A stretch of DNA of 51,246 nt from Caldalkalibacillus thermarum (GCF_014644735.1 NZ_BMKZ01000021.1:1-51246); one strand, 5' to 3'; positions 1 to 9,295 are shown, numbered from the stretch's first letter. Numbers and translations: made by a program. The notes: generated from the letters alone by a model not told the origin.

Positions 1-2
1 AC

Positions 3-1070
3 CATCAGCCTGTCCATGATATCGTAGATGAAAATAGAACTTGGAGACACCTCGATTTTTGGGAATATAAGACATACTTACACGCTCGTCTTCCGAGGAC
101 GAAGTGTAAACAATGCGGAAAAACACGTACTGTCCAAGTGGAGTGGTCAAGACCAAACAATCATTTCACTTGGAAATTTGAATCTTATGTCTTATCGCTG
201 ATGAAAGAAATGCCCGTAGCTGCTGTTGCCAGAGAAGTTCGGGAACACGATACTCGATTATGGCGTATATTTCACTATTATGTGCATCGTGCGATGCAGG
301 AATTAGATCTGAGTACAGTTAGACGAATTGCCATTGACGAAACGTCTGTCCGTAGAGGGCATGATTATATTACATTATTTGTTGATGTTGATACGAAAAA
401 GGTCTTATTTGCAACTGAAGGCAAAGACTCCAGTGTTTTATCTCAGTTTAAACAACACCTTGAAGATAAAGGGATACCTGCTTCACAAATTGAAGAGTGT
501 TGCTGTGACATGTCCCCCGCCTTTATCAATGGGATTGAAAGCACATTTCCGAATGCCAAAATAACTTATGACAAATTTCATGTCATGAAAATGGTCAATG
601 AGGCGGTAGATACCGTTCGTCGTGCAGAACAAAAAGAAGTCGATGACTTAAAAAAGACACGATACATCTGGTTGAAAAACGAACAAAACCTTACGGCTAA
701 ACAGCGTGAACAGCTGATCAAACTCAAAGATACAAACTTAAAAACAGCTAGAGCATACAAGATTAAACTTGCCCTTCAAGACTTTTGGACGTATCCGGCA
801 ATCTTAGCCGATATATATTTCAACGAATGGTACAACTGGGCTATTCGTTCACAGCTTGAACCAATAAAAGAGGTCGCTCGTTCCCTTAAGAGACATCAAG
901 AGGGTATCCTTCGATGGTTCCAAACAAAAATCACAAATGGCCTTCTTGAAGGCATTAACAGTCTCGTTCAAGCATCAAAACGTAAAGCAAGGGGCTATAG
1001 AACAACCAAAAACTTCATCAGTATGGTTTATGCAACGGCTAATAAGTTAGATGTTGTAGCTCAGCCCTAA
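3..1070 (+). CDS. ISL3-family transposase, N-terminus cut by window edge
   Basis: The frame is open from base 3, so the ATG at 138 is internal rather than the start. Upstream residues include RTWRHLDFWEYKTYLHAR and a CxxC pair (KCKQCGK), the second half of the N-terminal zinc-binding motif of ISL3 transposases. The DDE domain follows: RIAIDETSVRRGHDY, DMSPAFINGI and the late YDKFHV and GLLEGIN segments. About 355 residues are visible; full family members are near 400-430. No frameshift is seen, so the enzyme looks intact apart from the window edge. It would catalyse transposition of its own element. Confidence 0.85.
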   Translation, partial: HQPVHDIVDENRTWRHLDFWEYKTYLHARLPRTKCKQCGKTRTVQVEWSRPNNHFTWKFESYVLSLMKEMPVAAVAREVREHDTRLWRIFHYYVHRAMQELDLSTVRRIAIDETSVRRGHDYITLFVDVDTKKVLFATEGKDSSVLSQFKQHLEDKGIPASQIEECCCDMSPAFINGIESTFPNAKITYDKFHVMKMVNEAVDTVRRAEQKEVDDLKKTRYIWLKNEQNLTAKQREQLIKLKDTNLKTARAYKIKLALQDFWTYPAILADIYFNEWYNWAIRSQLEPIKEVARSLKRHQEGILRWFQTKITNGLLEGINSLVQASKRKARGYRTTKNFISMVYATANKLDVVAQP

Positions 1071-1083
1071 GGGCTGGACTTAT

Positions 1084-1190
1084 TCCTTGTCAGCTTAATA
1101 ACACCCACCTCTATTCTCGGGAGAGCGGTCAAGCGGTTTGGGCTTGAGGGCTCTCCCGAGAATAGAGATACTATGAAAAGCTGACAAGGA
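1084..1190. repeat. Nested long palindrome between transposase and IS end
   Basis: Outer arms TCCTTGTCAGCTT (1084-1096) and its reverse complement (1178-1190) enclose inner arms of 18 bp (1109-1126 and 1150-1167, CTCTATTCTCGGGAGAGC and its complement). Both arm pairs are perfect. There is no open reading frame. It lies after the transposase stop and before the probable IS end, so it could be a bidirectional terminator or another structured part of the element. Confidence 0.75.
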
Positions 1191-1329
1191 TAATCTTCTC
1201 TACTTCTTGCTAATTCCACAGTAAATAGCGAAGAGCCTAACATTAATTAAATAATTATGTCATATTTTATTACATAAATAGTGATTTTTTATTAAATTTT
1301 TATATTATAAAGAATAACAGAAATAATTT

Positions 1330-1357
1330 TTGACCATACATAATTTTCTGATATTTT
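1330..1357 (+). promoter_or_regulatory. Possible sigma-A promoter of the peptide transporter cluster
   Basis: TTGACC at 1330-1335, a 16-bp spacer and TATTTT at 1352-1357, in a very AT-rich stretch that follows the IS end. It sits about 60 bp before the first gene. The match is moderate. Confidence 0.4.
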
Positions 1358-1420
1358 ATGTAGCGGTTAAAAATTAACTACTATTCATTCAATTTAATTT
1401 TTAAAAGTGATGGAGGGACG

Positions 1421-3076
1421 ATGATGAAAGGAAAAATCTATCGAATCTTCTTAGTGGTTATGACAATTATGATGATTTTAAGTGCATGTAGCAACAGCAG
1501 CTCTAGCAATTCGACATCAGGTGGTTCGGATTCCTCTGAAAGTAATACTAAGCCAACATATGGAGGAAAGTTAGTTAGAGCAGCTATTTATGGTGACCCG
1601 CAGAACTTGGATCCTGCGATACGTGCACATGGAACCTCTACTTCTATGATTACATGGAATATTTTTGAACCTCTTATTCGCTTTGATGCAGTAAAAGGAG
1701 TGTTTAATCCTGCAAATGCTGAGAGTTGGAAAATCAGCGATGATGGATTGGTTTATACATTTAAGCTAAGAAAAGGTGTGTTATTCCATAACGGACGGGA
1801 AGTGACTGCGGAAGATTTTAAATATTCTTTAGAAAGAGTTTTGAATCCGAAAACTGCTTCTCCAAATGCCGGAAGTTTAACAATTATTAAAGGAGCCCAA
1901 GAGTTTATTGATGGGAAAAGCAAAGAAGTTAGTGGCATCAAAGTAATTGATCCATACAATCTAGAAATTACTCTTACTAAACCAGATAATACATTTTTAA
2001 CCATTATGTCTCTTCCTTATGCAGCTGCTGTTCCAAAAGAGGTAGTGGAGGAAAAGGGAGAAAAGTTTGGACAAGAGCCGGTTGGAGCAGGTCCATTTAA
2101 ATTTAAGAGCTGGATAAGGGATAGTGAAATCGTTCTTGAAGGAAATAAAGAGTATTATGGGGGAAGACCTTATTTGGATGAAGTAGTTTATAAGATTATG
2201 ACGGATCAATCCACTCGTGACAATGCATTTGCTTCCAAACAGTTAGATATGATGGTGTTAGGTGATGCTCAATACCCTAAATATAAAAATGATCCTACTT
2301 TTAAAAATCAAATAATTGAAGTGCCTGAATTATTTACAAGAAACCTGAAGTTTAATTTGAAGAAAAAAGGCCCTTGGCAAGATGTTCGTGTACGACAAGC
2401 TATCAACTATGCTATTGACAGAGATTCTATTATTAAAGCGGTTCTTCAAGGAAAAGCTTATCCTGCGGTAGGAATCTTACCGCCTACGATTAAGGGATAC
2501 AACAAGAATGTTACTACGTACAAATACAACCCAGAAAAAGCAAAAGAATTACTGAAGGAAGCTGGGTATGAGGATGGTTTTACCTTAAAAATCTTAACGA
2601 CTGATCATCCTGCCTTTGGTTTACCAGCAGTTGAAGCATTAAGTGGATACTTGGAGAAAGTTGGAATTAAAGTGAAAATAGAACAAGTTGATTTTGCATC
2701 ACTCTTGGATCGCGTTAACGCTGGAGATTTTGATGCGGCTATGTATTCAAACGGCGGGCAAACCCATCCTGTTGAATATCTCACACGTTATTTTCATAGT
2801 AAATACTTTGGAGCTTCGGGGAACACTGGATATTACAAAAATGAAAAAGTAGATGCCTTGCTTGACGAGGCGGCGCAAACGACAGATGAAGACAAAATGA
2901 TTAGCTTGGTGCAGCAAGCGGAGGATTTAATTATGAAGGATGCACCTTGGTGGTTCTTTAACTACAATAAAGCAGTTATTGTACATCAACCGTGGGTTAA
3001 GGGTTTGCAGCCAGTGCCAACTGACATTGATTACCAAGATTTGACAAAAGTGTGGATTGACGAAAAAATGAAATAA
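1421..3076 (+). CDS. Oligopeptide ABC transporter substrate-binding lipoprotein
   Basis: A solute-binding protein of the OppA/DppE family (SBP_bac_5, cluster C) of 551 residues, a normal length. The signal peptide ends in the lipobox LSAC, with the lipidated cysteine at residue 23, followed by a Ser/Asn-rich linker. The mature protein starts with a YGGKLVRAAIYGDPQNLDP motif typical of the family and has the VRQAINYAIDR hinge segment. It would capture peptides or similar solutes outside the membrane and deliver them to the two permeases encoded next. A GGAGG ribosome site precedes tandem ATG codons at 1421 and 1424. Ligand specificity cannot be read from sequence; nickel or D-amino acid peptides are possible. 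Confidence 0.85.
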   Translation: MMKGKIYRIFLVVMTIMMILSACSNSSSSNSTSGGSDSSESNTKPTYGGKLVRAAIYGDPQNLDPAIRAHGTSTSMITWNIFEPLIRFDAVKGVFNPANAESWKISDDGLVYTFKLRKGVLFHNGREVTAEDFKYSLERVLNPKTASPNAGSLTIIKGAQEFIDGKSKEVSGIKVIDPYNLEITLTKPDNTFLTIMSLPYAAAVPKEVVEEKGEKFGQEPVGAGPFKFKSWIRDSEIVLEGNKEYYGGRPYLDEVVYKIMTDQSTRDNAFASKQLDMMVLGDAQYPKYKNDPTFKNQIIEVPELFTRNLKFNLKKKGPWQDVRVRQAINYAIDRDSIIKAVLQGKAYPAVGILPPTIKGYNKNVTTYKYNPEKAKELLKEAGYEDGFTLKILTTDHPAFGLPAVEALSGYLEKVGIKVKIEQVDFASLLDRVNAGDFDAAMYSNGGQTHPVEYLTRYFHSKYFGASGNTGYYKNEKVDALLDEAAQTTDEDKMISLVQQAEDLIMKDAPWWFFNYNKAVIVHQPWVKGLQPVPTDIDYQDLTKVWIDEKMK

Positions 3077-3092
3077 CCAAGGAGGGAGCTAG

Positions 3093-4031
3093 ATGGTTGG
3101 CTACGCTGTCCAACGTTTGCTCGGTGCAATTCCGATATGGATTGCCATAACTTTGATTACGTTTATTTTGATGAACGTTATCCCTGGGGATCCGGTAACG
3201 CAATTAATGGATGCCCGCGGCGGTTCGATGGATAAAAAAGTAATCGAACAGATTCGTGAGGAATGGGGTCTTAATGATCCTCTTCCTTTACAATATTTAC
3301 ATTTTATTCAAGGGTTTGTACAAGGTGATTTAGGTACGTCTTATCAAACAAGAAGTCCTGTTACAGATCTTTTATTAGAAAGAATTCCTGTAACGGCACA
3401 AATTACATTCCTTGGATTAATTGTGGCCATCGTTTTTGGGATAACGATAGGTATCATTGGTGCTTTAAAACGAGGATCTTGGCTTGACTCTTTAGTAAGC
3501 TCATTTTCCATTGCTGGTGTATCCTTACCTTCTTTCCTTATTGGTTTGATTTTGATGTATATATTTGCTGTGAAGTTTCAACTATTACCTGCTTCTGGCT
3601 ATGCTTCAGGAGAATTGAAATTTTTAATCTTGCCTTCGATAACTCTTGGATTGGGCGTATGCGGAGTAATTGCTAGAATTACACGGTCTTCCATGATTGA
3701 TATCTTGAAAATGGATTTTATGACAACAGCATATGCAAAAGGGATCTCTTCTTGGCGTGTTGTTTTGCTACATGCTTTAAAAAATGCACTTCCTCCAATT
3801 ATGACGATTATTGGTGTTCAGATGGGCTTTCTGCTTTCCGGAGCTGTTATAACGGAAACAATTTTTGCACTTCCAGGAATCGGGCGGTTACTTGTTGACG
3901 GTATTTTACAAAGAGATCTTCCTACAGTACAGGGATGTGTTGTTTTTATTACTAGCGTGTTTTTAATCATTAACTTAATTACTGATATTTTTTGCCGATG
4001 GATTGATCCGAGAATACGGCTGGATACTTAA
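3093..4031 (+). CDS. Oligopeptide ABC transporter permease, DppB/OppB type
   Basis: An inner-membrane permease of 312 residues with an N-terminal membrane segment (QRLLGAIPIWIAITLITFIL) and the usual DppB start, followed by the BPD_transp_1 domain. The EAA loop is seen around ITRSSMIDILKMDFMTTAYAKG, ending in the family pattern before helix five. The SD AAGGAGGG lies just before the ATG, 16 bp after the binding protein, so both are co-transcribed. It forms the transmembrane heterodimer with the DppC-type protein at 4269. Confidence 0.88.
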   Translation: MVGYAVQRLLGAIPIWIAITLITFILMNVIPGDPVTQLMDARGGSMDKKVIEQIREEWGLNDPLPLQYLHFIQGFVQGDLGTSYQTRSPVTDLLLERIPVTAQITFLGLIVAIVFGITIGIIGALKRGSWLDSLVSSFSIAGVSLPSFLIGLILMYIFAVKFQLLPASGYASGELKFLILPSITLGLGVCGVIARITRSSMIDILKMDFMTTAYAKGISSWRVVLLHALKNALPPIMTIIGVQMGFLLSGAVITETIFALPGIGRLLVDGILQRDLPTVQGCVVFITSVFLIINLITDIFCRWIDPRIRLDT

Positions 4032-4049
4032 CAAGAAAAAGGAAATGGC

Positions 4050-4121
4050 ATGAAAAATTCTATGAAAAACTCCTGTGGGAGCAGTTGCAGGAATACAACT
4101 TTTGGAGTGCTATGTCTGTAA
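4050..4121 (+). CDS. Possible 23-residue cysteine-containing leader peptide
   Basis: A short frame starting MKNSMKNSCGSSCRN lies in the unusually long 237-bp gap between the two permease genes. AAAGGA is 6-7 nt before its ATG. It has three cysteines. Nothing else supports expression, and it may be only chance or the remnant of decayed DNA. Confidence 0.2.
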   Translation: MKNSMKNSCGSSCRNTTFGVLCL

Positions 4122-4268
4122 ATTAGGTTAATACAACAAACTTGCTACTTCCTTTACTTAGGTTAGGTACTTGGTGTACGTAGTAATCTCGCTATTAACT
4201 TAAAACAACAGGGATGCAAGTTTTTTATAAAGTACCGTAATTTCGATGAATAAAAAGGGGATGATCGT

Positions 4269-5153
4269 ATGAATTTGGTAAATTCACCCGTACTGAAGCG
4301 GGAAGTTGTACAGCCGAAAAAAAATGAAAAGAAAAGGAAAATGCGTTTTTCCCTTTCCATGATTGGAATTGGAGCTATGGGAGCAGTGGTGTTAGGAACA
4401 ATAGCTGTTCCACTCTTTGCTCCATATAATCCAAATGTCAATGATTTGACTCAAGTATTACAGCCACCTTCTGCAGCACATTGGTTTGGAACGGATCATC
4501 TAGGCAGGGATATTTTTACTCGCGTTTTATATGGGGGACAGAAGTCTTTGATTATTGCAATTGTCGTTCAATTAATTGCGGTGGTTCTAGGAAGTCTTTT
4601 AGGACTTTTAGCAGGCTACTTTAGTGGAGTTGTTGATAAGATTATTATGACTATTACCAATATTATGTTCAGTTTTCCGGGACTTTTATTTGCGATTGCA
4701 ATCATGGCAGCATTAGGGCCTGGAATTGCCAATCTAATTTTGGCTTTAGCACTCGTTAGCTGGCCGGAAATCTGCAGGCTAGTTCGCGCTCAAACCCTAT
4801 CACTAAAAGAAAGGGAGTTTGTTGAAGGGGGGTATGCACTAGGAGCAAGCACATTCCGCATTTTGTTTCGCTATATTCTGCCTAACTGTTATGGGAATAT
4901 CACTGTAATCGCTACATTAGGGATGGCCTCGACAATTTTAGCTGAATCAAGCTTAAGCTTTCTAGGACTTGGAGTTCAACCACCCGATCCTAGTTGGGGT
5001 TCAATGATAAATCAAGGGAAAGATTACATGTTTAATGCACCATGGTTTCTTTTTATTCCTGGAGCAGTAATGTTCATCACAATACTGGGCATCAATTTGT
5101 TAGGAGATGCTCTTCGTGATTATTTTGATCCAAAAATGAAATCGAATAAATAA
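4269..5153 (+). CDS. Oligopeptide ABC transporter permease, DppC/OppC type
   Basis: The second permease, 294 residues. It has a charged cytoplasmic N-terminus (KKNEKKRKMRFSLSMIG), the family OppC_N helix, and the FGTDHLGRDIFTRVLYGGQKSL motif region, followed by six predicted membrane segments and the EAA loop near REFVEGGYALGASTFRI. It pairs with the DppB-type protein. An AAAAGGGGATG ribosome site precedes the ATG. It is separated from its partner by 237 bp, longer than the other gaps in this cluster. Confidence 0.88.
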   Translation: MNLVNSPVLKREVVQPKKNEKKRKMRFSLSMIGIGAMGAVVLGTIAVPLFAPYNPNVNDLTQVLQPPSAAHWFGTDHLGRDIFTRVLYGGQKSLIIAIVVQLIAVVLGSLLGLLAGYFSGVVDKIIMTITNIMFSFPGLLFAIAIMAALGPGIANLILALALVSWPEICRLVRAQTLSLKEREFVEGGYALGASTFRILFRYILPNCYGNITVIATLGMASTILAESSLSFLGLGVQPPDPSWGSMINQGKDYMFNAPWFLFIPGAVMFITILGINLLGDALRDYFDPKMKSNK

Positions 5154-5176
5154 TGTTGGAAAGGAGGAAGGAATTA

Positions 5177-6163
5177 ATGTCCGCTTTACTTGATGTGAGG
5201 GATTTACGTGTAGGTTATTACAATAATGAAGGAATTACAGAGGTATTAAGAGGCGTTAACTTTTCCGTAAGAAAGGGAGAAAGCCTCGGGATTGTAGGGG
5301 AATCTGGATGCGGAAAGAGCATGACTTCCATGGCCGTTATGGGGCTTTTGAAAAACAAGGGATTAGTTGCTTTTGGGGGCGAGATTTTATGGGAAGGCAA
5401 GAATTTGTTACAACTAAAGAAAAAGGATTGGAGACAACTGAGAGGAAACAAAATTTCGATGATTTTTCAAGAACCAATGACCGCATTAAATCCTTTGTTA
5501 ACGATCGGTCGTCAAATAACAGAACAAATTTGCGCTCACCAATCAGTCAGTAAGAAAGAAGCGGAAAAATTAGCCATTGAACTATTGCAGATGGTTGGAA
5601 TTCCTTCTCCTGAGCAAAGGATGAGAAACTATCCGCATGAAATGTCTGGAGGGATGAGACAAAGAGTAATGATTGCAATGGCAATAAGTTGTCAACCTCA
5701 ATTATTAATCGCTGATGAACCTACGACGGCATTGGATGTGACGATTCAAGCCCAGATTCTTGAGCTTCTTTCAAGTTTAAGAGAGAAACTAAATATGTCT
5801 CTTATCCTTATAACTCATGATTTAGGAGTGGTAGCAAACCATTGCCAAAGGGTGATTGTTATGTATGCAGGAAAGGTGGTGGAAGAGGCAAGCAAAGATG
5901 AGTTATTTAATAATCCAATTCATCCGTATACAAAGGGATTGCTGAAATCTGTTACTTCTTTGGAAGAAAAAGTGGATCGAATTTATTCCATTCCCGGTCG
6001 TGTTCCTTTACCAGGGGATATTAAGGAAGGTTGTGTTTTTCAAGATCGCTGTCCCCTTGCGGAAGGTCGTTGCTATACCCAAGAACCACCATTTGTACAT
6101 GTAGAAGGTGCCAGGAAGGTGAGTTGCTGGAAATATAAAGAAAGCTCAGAGGAGGTCTTGTAA
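5177..6163 (+). CDS. Oligopeptide ABC transporter ATPase, OppD/DppD type
   Basis: ATP-binding subunit that powers the importer. Walker A GESGCGKS is at residues 41-48, the signature is SGGMRQR, Walker B is LLIADEPTTALD and the switch histidine is in ITHDLGVV. The C-terminal oligopeptide/dipeptide extension has cysteines in GCVFQDRCPLAEGRCY and a late CW, a set that binds an iron-sulfur cluster in some relatives. A longer frame opens at 5153, but AAAGGAGG at 5160-5167 points to the ATG at 5177. Length 328 residues. Confidence 0.87.
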   Translation: MSALLDVRDLRVGYYNNEGITEVLRGVNFSVRKGESLGIVGESGCGKSMTSMAVMGLLKNKGLVAFGGEILWEGKNLLQLKKKDWRQLRGNKISMIFQEPMTALNPLLTIGRQITEQICAHQSVSKKEAEKLAIELLQMVGIPSPEQRMRNYPHEMSGGMRQRVMIAMAISCQPQLLIADEPTTALDVTIQAQILELLSSLREKLNMSLILITHDLGVVANHCQRVIVMYAGKVVEEASKDELFNNPIHPYTKGLLKSVTSLEEKVDRIYSIPGRVPLPGDIKEGCVFQDRCPLAEGRCYTQEPPFVHVEGARKVSCWKYKESSEEVL

Positions 6164-6164
6164 A

Positions 6165-7157
6165 ATGCAAAGCCTACAAAAAAAAGAATCATTAATGGAA
6201 ATTAAAAGATTAAGGAAATATTACCCTATTAAGAAAAACTTTTTTCAAAAATTAAAAGGAGAAAAAAATGGAATTATCAAAGCAGTTGATGATGTGAATT
6301 TCACTATTTATCGAGGAGAAACATTAGCGCTTGTAGGAGAATCAGGATGTGGAAAAAGCACAACCGGTCGTTCGATATTAAGACTCATTGAGCCGACAAA
6401 TGGAGAAGTATATTTTGAAGGAAAGAATATCCTAAAGTATTCAGAAGAAGAATTAAAAATGGCTCGGCGTGAGATGCAAATTGTGTTTCAAGACCCATAT
6501 GCATCATTGCATCCGCGAATGACAGTCGAAGAAATTATTATGGAACCATTGACGATTCATCGTATAGGCAAATTGTCAGAACGAAAGAAAAAAGTAGAAG
6601 AATTAATGGAAACAGTAGGCCTTTCTCCAAAAATGAAAGATCGATATCCACATGAATTTTCAGGTGGGCAGCGACAGCGCATTGGTATTGCAAAAGCATT
6701 AGCCTTAAATCCAAAACTAGTAATTTGTGACGAACCAGTTTCTGCACTGGATGTCTCTGTTCAAGCACAGGTAATTAATTTGCTGAAAGATCTACAGCAA
6801 AAATATTCCTTAACCTATTTGTTTATTTCACATGATTTAAGTGTGGTTAAACATATTTCAGATCGGGTCGGTGTGATGTATTTAGGGAAATTAGTAGAAA
6901 TTGCCCACACTTCGGAGCTATTTGAGCGGCCTTCCCATCCTTACACTCAAGCCCTTCTTTCTGCTAGACCGGTTATTAATAAGGAAGAACGTCGAGAACG
7001 TATTGTTTTGGAAGGGGAGTTGCCAAGTCCGCTTAATCCACCAAGAGGATGTCGCTTCCATACCCGATGTCCGTTTAAAATAGCTAAATGTGAAGAAGAA
7101 GAACCGGTAATGAAAGATATAGGGGGGGGGCACTATTTAGCTTGTCACTTGAATTAA
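6165..7157 (+). CDS. Oligopeptide ABC transporter ATPase, OppF/DppF type
   Basis: Second ATPase of the importer, 330 residues. Walker A GESGCGKST, Q-loop VFQDPYASLHPRM, signature SGGQRQR, Walker B LVICDEPVSALD and ISHDLSVV are all present. The C-terminal extension again has the GCRFHTRCPFKIAKC cysteine set. The start is one base after the previous stop, with AGAGGAGG ahead. An insertion (QKLKGEKNGIIKAVD) near the N-terminus is usual for OppF. A run of nine G at 7123-7131 lies inside the coding sequence near its end and is a place to check for sequencing or slippage error. Confidence 0.87.
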   Translation: MQSLQKKESLMEIKRLRKYYPIKKNFFQKLKGEKNGIIKAVDDVNFTIYRGETLALVGESGCGKSTTGRSILRLIEPTNGEVYFEGKNILKYSEEELKMARREMQIVFQDPYASLHPRMTVEEIIMEPLTIHRIGKLSERKKKVEELMETVGLSPKMKDRYPHEFSGGQRQRIGIAKALALNPKLVICDEPVSALDVSVQAQVINLLKDLQQKYSLTYLFISHDLSVVKHISDRVGVMYLGKLVEIAHTSELFERPSHPYTQALLSARPVINKEERRERIVLEGELPSPLNPPRGCRFHTRCPFKIAKCEEEEPVMKDIGGGHYLACHLN

Positions 7158-7211
7158 GACGAGCTATTTATTGGTTATTATATCACCTTTATTTTGGAAT
7201 GAATAAATGCA

Positions 7212-8411
7212 ATGACAAAAAAATCCTTTTATTTATTAGCTTTTATTGTATTTTTATCGATGACAGGATATGGAATCGTATTACCAGCCCTTCCCTATTT
7301 AGCAGAAGACATGGGGCTTAGCTCTTTCCAAATGGGTAGTCTTATTACTGGATGGGCTTTTGCACAATTTATCGTCGTTCCTTTTTGGGGAAGGATCATT
7401 GACCTAATAGGTAGAAAGCCCATTTTAATTTTTGGGTTATTTGGGTTTGGCATAGCTTTTTCCTTGTTGCTTTTTGCACACACGTATAGTCAACTGCTCT
7501 TGATTCGAATTATTGGCGCTATTCTTTCAACAGGGATGTTACCTGCTTCCTATGCGATGGTAATTGATTATTGTGGGAAGGAGAAGCGGGGACCTGCACT
7601 TGCAAAGTTAGCTGCCGCAAACGCTCTTGGATTCCTGTGTGGTCCAGTAGTTGGAGGGATTTTTTCTCCAATAGGGGTTTCGGTACCATTTATGATTGCC
7701 GGCTTATTAAGCTTTGCATCAATTCCACTAGCTTGGATTTTTCTTAAAGAACCAATAGAAAAACATTCTGAGAAAAATGTTTTGTCCTTTAAAAGCTCTC
7801 TAAGAATCATGTTCCACCGAGGTTATCGGGAGCTATTTATAATTACCTTTGGTTTAGCTGTGGCTGCTTCAAGCGTATTTTCGATGCTAGGTTATTTTAT
7901 GATTGATCGATTTAATTCCACTGCAAGTGAAACAGGTATTGCTTTTAGTACTCAATCTATGGCAGCTGTCGTTATTCAGATGTTTATAATGGGGTTTATT
8001 TACAGGAAATTTAAGGAAGAAGAAATTGCGAAAATAGGGTTAGTACTAGAAACATTTGGGTATTCGTTTATTGCTTTTTCGTTTCAACTTTGGATGATCT
8101 TTATTGGCTGCGCTTTTATTGGAGCGGGTCAGGCATTAGCGCGTCCTACTCTGTTAGCTATTTTATCAAGACAAGAAAAGATGGGGAAAGGAATGGTGAT
8201 GGGGCTGCAACAATCCATGGATAGCTTCGGCCGTAGTGTTGGACCATTGTTGGCTGGATGGCTTTTTACATTTGGTTCATCAGCACCGTTTATCGGTTCG
8301 TCAATCATCTGTTTTGCGCTTTTTCTTTTTTTCTTCTACCTCGGTGCACGTCAGCAAAATAATATTGAGTATCAAAATTCAGGAGGGAAAGATGGATATT
8401 TTGTTAAATGA
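7212..8411 (+). CDS. MFS transporter, DHA1-like
   Basis: A 399-residue major facilitator with about twelve hydrophobic segments. The loop 2-3 motif GRIIDLIGRKP and the helix 5 motif LGFLCGPVVGG (antiporter motif C) place it near drug:H+ antiporters of the Bmr/TetA group. In this cluster it may export a metabolite made by the following enzymes, but the substrate is unknown. The ribosome site is weak. Its last 20 bases overlap the next gene, which suggests translational coupling. Confidence 0.8.
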   Translation: MTKKSFYLLAFIVFLSMTGYGIVLPALPYLAEDMGLSSFQMGSLITGWAFAQFIVVPFWGRIIDLIGRKPILIFGLFGFGIAFSLLLFAHTYSQLLLIRIIGAILSTGMLPASYAMVIDYCGKEKRGPALAKLAAANALGFLCGPVVGGIFSPIGVSVPFMIAGLLSFASIPLAWIFLKEPIEKHSEKNVLSFKSSLRIMFHRGYRELFIITFGLAVAASSVFSMLGYFMIDRFNSTASETGIAFSTQSMAAVVIQMFIMGFIYRKFKEEEIAKIGLVLETFGYSFIAFSFQLWMIFIGCAFIGAGQALARPTLLAILSRQEKMGKGMVMGLQQSMDSFGRSVGPLLAGWLFTFGSSAPFIGSSIICFALFLFFFYLGARQQNNIEYQNSGGKDGYFVK

Positions 8412-9249
8412 TTCCATTATTTCACGAGAAGATCTTACTATTGATCCAGAAGATCGAGGCTATCAATTTGGGGATGGCATATATGAAGTGGTGCGCATTT
8501 ACGAGCGTCAGCTATTTGAATGGGAGGCACATGCCAAGAGGCTGGAATATAGTGCAAAAGAGCTCATGATTAGCTTGCCGGTAAGAATCGAGGAGTTATA
8601 CCAAAACCTTTTAAAGCTCATCAAAAAAAGTAGTGTTTCAGTAGGCTATGTATATATACAGGTAACTCGCGGAACAGCTCCAAGAGCGCACGGATTCCCG
8701 GAAAATTGTAAGCCGAATTTAATCGCATATGCACGCGAAATGGCACGCCCGCTTATGAAAATGAAGAATGGAGTTCGGGCTGTTACGGCAGATGACATTC
8801 GATGGTTAAGAGTGGATATTAAAAGTTTAAATCTTTTAGGAAATGTATTGGCTAAGCAAAAAGCGATTGAGGCGAAGGCAGAGGAAGCAATTCTTATCCG
8901 TAATGGCATTGTAACGGAAGGGAGCAGTTCGAATGTATTTGCGATCCGCGAGGGGAAATGTTTTACACACCCAGCGAACCATTACATTCTAAATGGCATT
9001 ACTCGACAGTTAGTTCTTCGGTTATTGAATGAAATAGGTGTAGCAGTCGAAGAAAGTCCTATTACCAAAGAAGAATTATTCGAAATGGATGAGATATTTA
9101 TTACAAGTACTATACATGAGATTTGTCCAGTTATAGAGATTGATGGAGTGAAAATAGGGAATGGAGCCCCGGGAGTACTAACGGGGAAACTTCAATCGTT
9201 ATTTGATAAACTTATTTTCCCTGCCTCTTCCATTCATTATTCATCATGA
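8392..9249 (+). CDS. dat: D-amino acid aminotransferase
   Basis: A fold-type IV PLP enzyme of 285 residues, the normal size for D-alanine aminotransferase. It interconverts D-amino acids and 2-oxo acids in the cytoplasm. The family start YEVVRIYERQLFEWEAHAKR, the PLP lysine in VDIKSLN, the TEGSSSNVF loop and the substrate-carboxylate motif RAH (in TAPRAHGFP) are visible. The RAH motif favours D-amino acid over branched-chain aminotransferase. A longer frame opens at 8236, but AGGAGGG at 8381-8387 sets the start at 8392, inside the end of the MFS gene. Confidence 0.87.
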   Translation: MDILLNDSIISREDLTIDPEDRGYQFGDGIYEVVRIYERQLFEWEAHAKRLEYSAKELMISLPVRIEELYQNLLKLIKKSSVSVGYVYIQVTRGTAPRAHGFPENCKPNLIAYAREMARPLMKMKNGVRAVTADDIRWLRVDIKSLNLLGNVLAKQKAIEAKAEEAILIRNGIVTEGSSSNVFAIREGKCFTHPANHYILNGITRQLVLRLLNEIGVAVEESPITKEELFEMDEIFITSTIHEICPVIEIDGVKIGNGAPGVLTGKLQSLFDKLIFPASSIHYSS

Positions 9250-9281
9250 CTAAAAAATCTAGCAAACCTGTTCAAAAGCAT

Positions 9282-9295
9282 GTAAGTTAACTTAC
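9282..9295. promoter_or_regulatory. 14-bp perfect palindrome between dat and the next gene
   Basis: GTAAGTTAACTTAC is a perfect dyad in the 79-bp gap between two metabolic genes. It is too short and has no T-tract for a terminator. It may be an operator for an unidentified regulator; no regulator gene is in the cluster. Confidence 0.35.

Larger units (their letters stand above)
1..1237 (+). mobile_element. ISL3-family insertion sequence, right part
   Basis: The left end lies outside the window. The transposase reading frame is already open at the first bases. The probable right terminal repeat is about 1213-1237; read inwards from the end on the minus strand it starts GGCTCTTCGCTATTTACTG, which resembles the GGCTCTTC-type ends of ISL3 elements. 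Between the transposase stop and this end lies a long nested palindrome. The left terminal repeat and target duplication cannot be checked here, so the boundary is an inference. Confidence 0.65.

Noticed and set aside
8236-8391. Extension of the dat frame inside the MFS gene
   Set aside because: A good SD at 8381 selects 8392, where the family start is.
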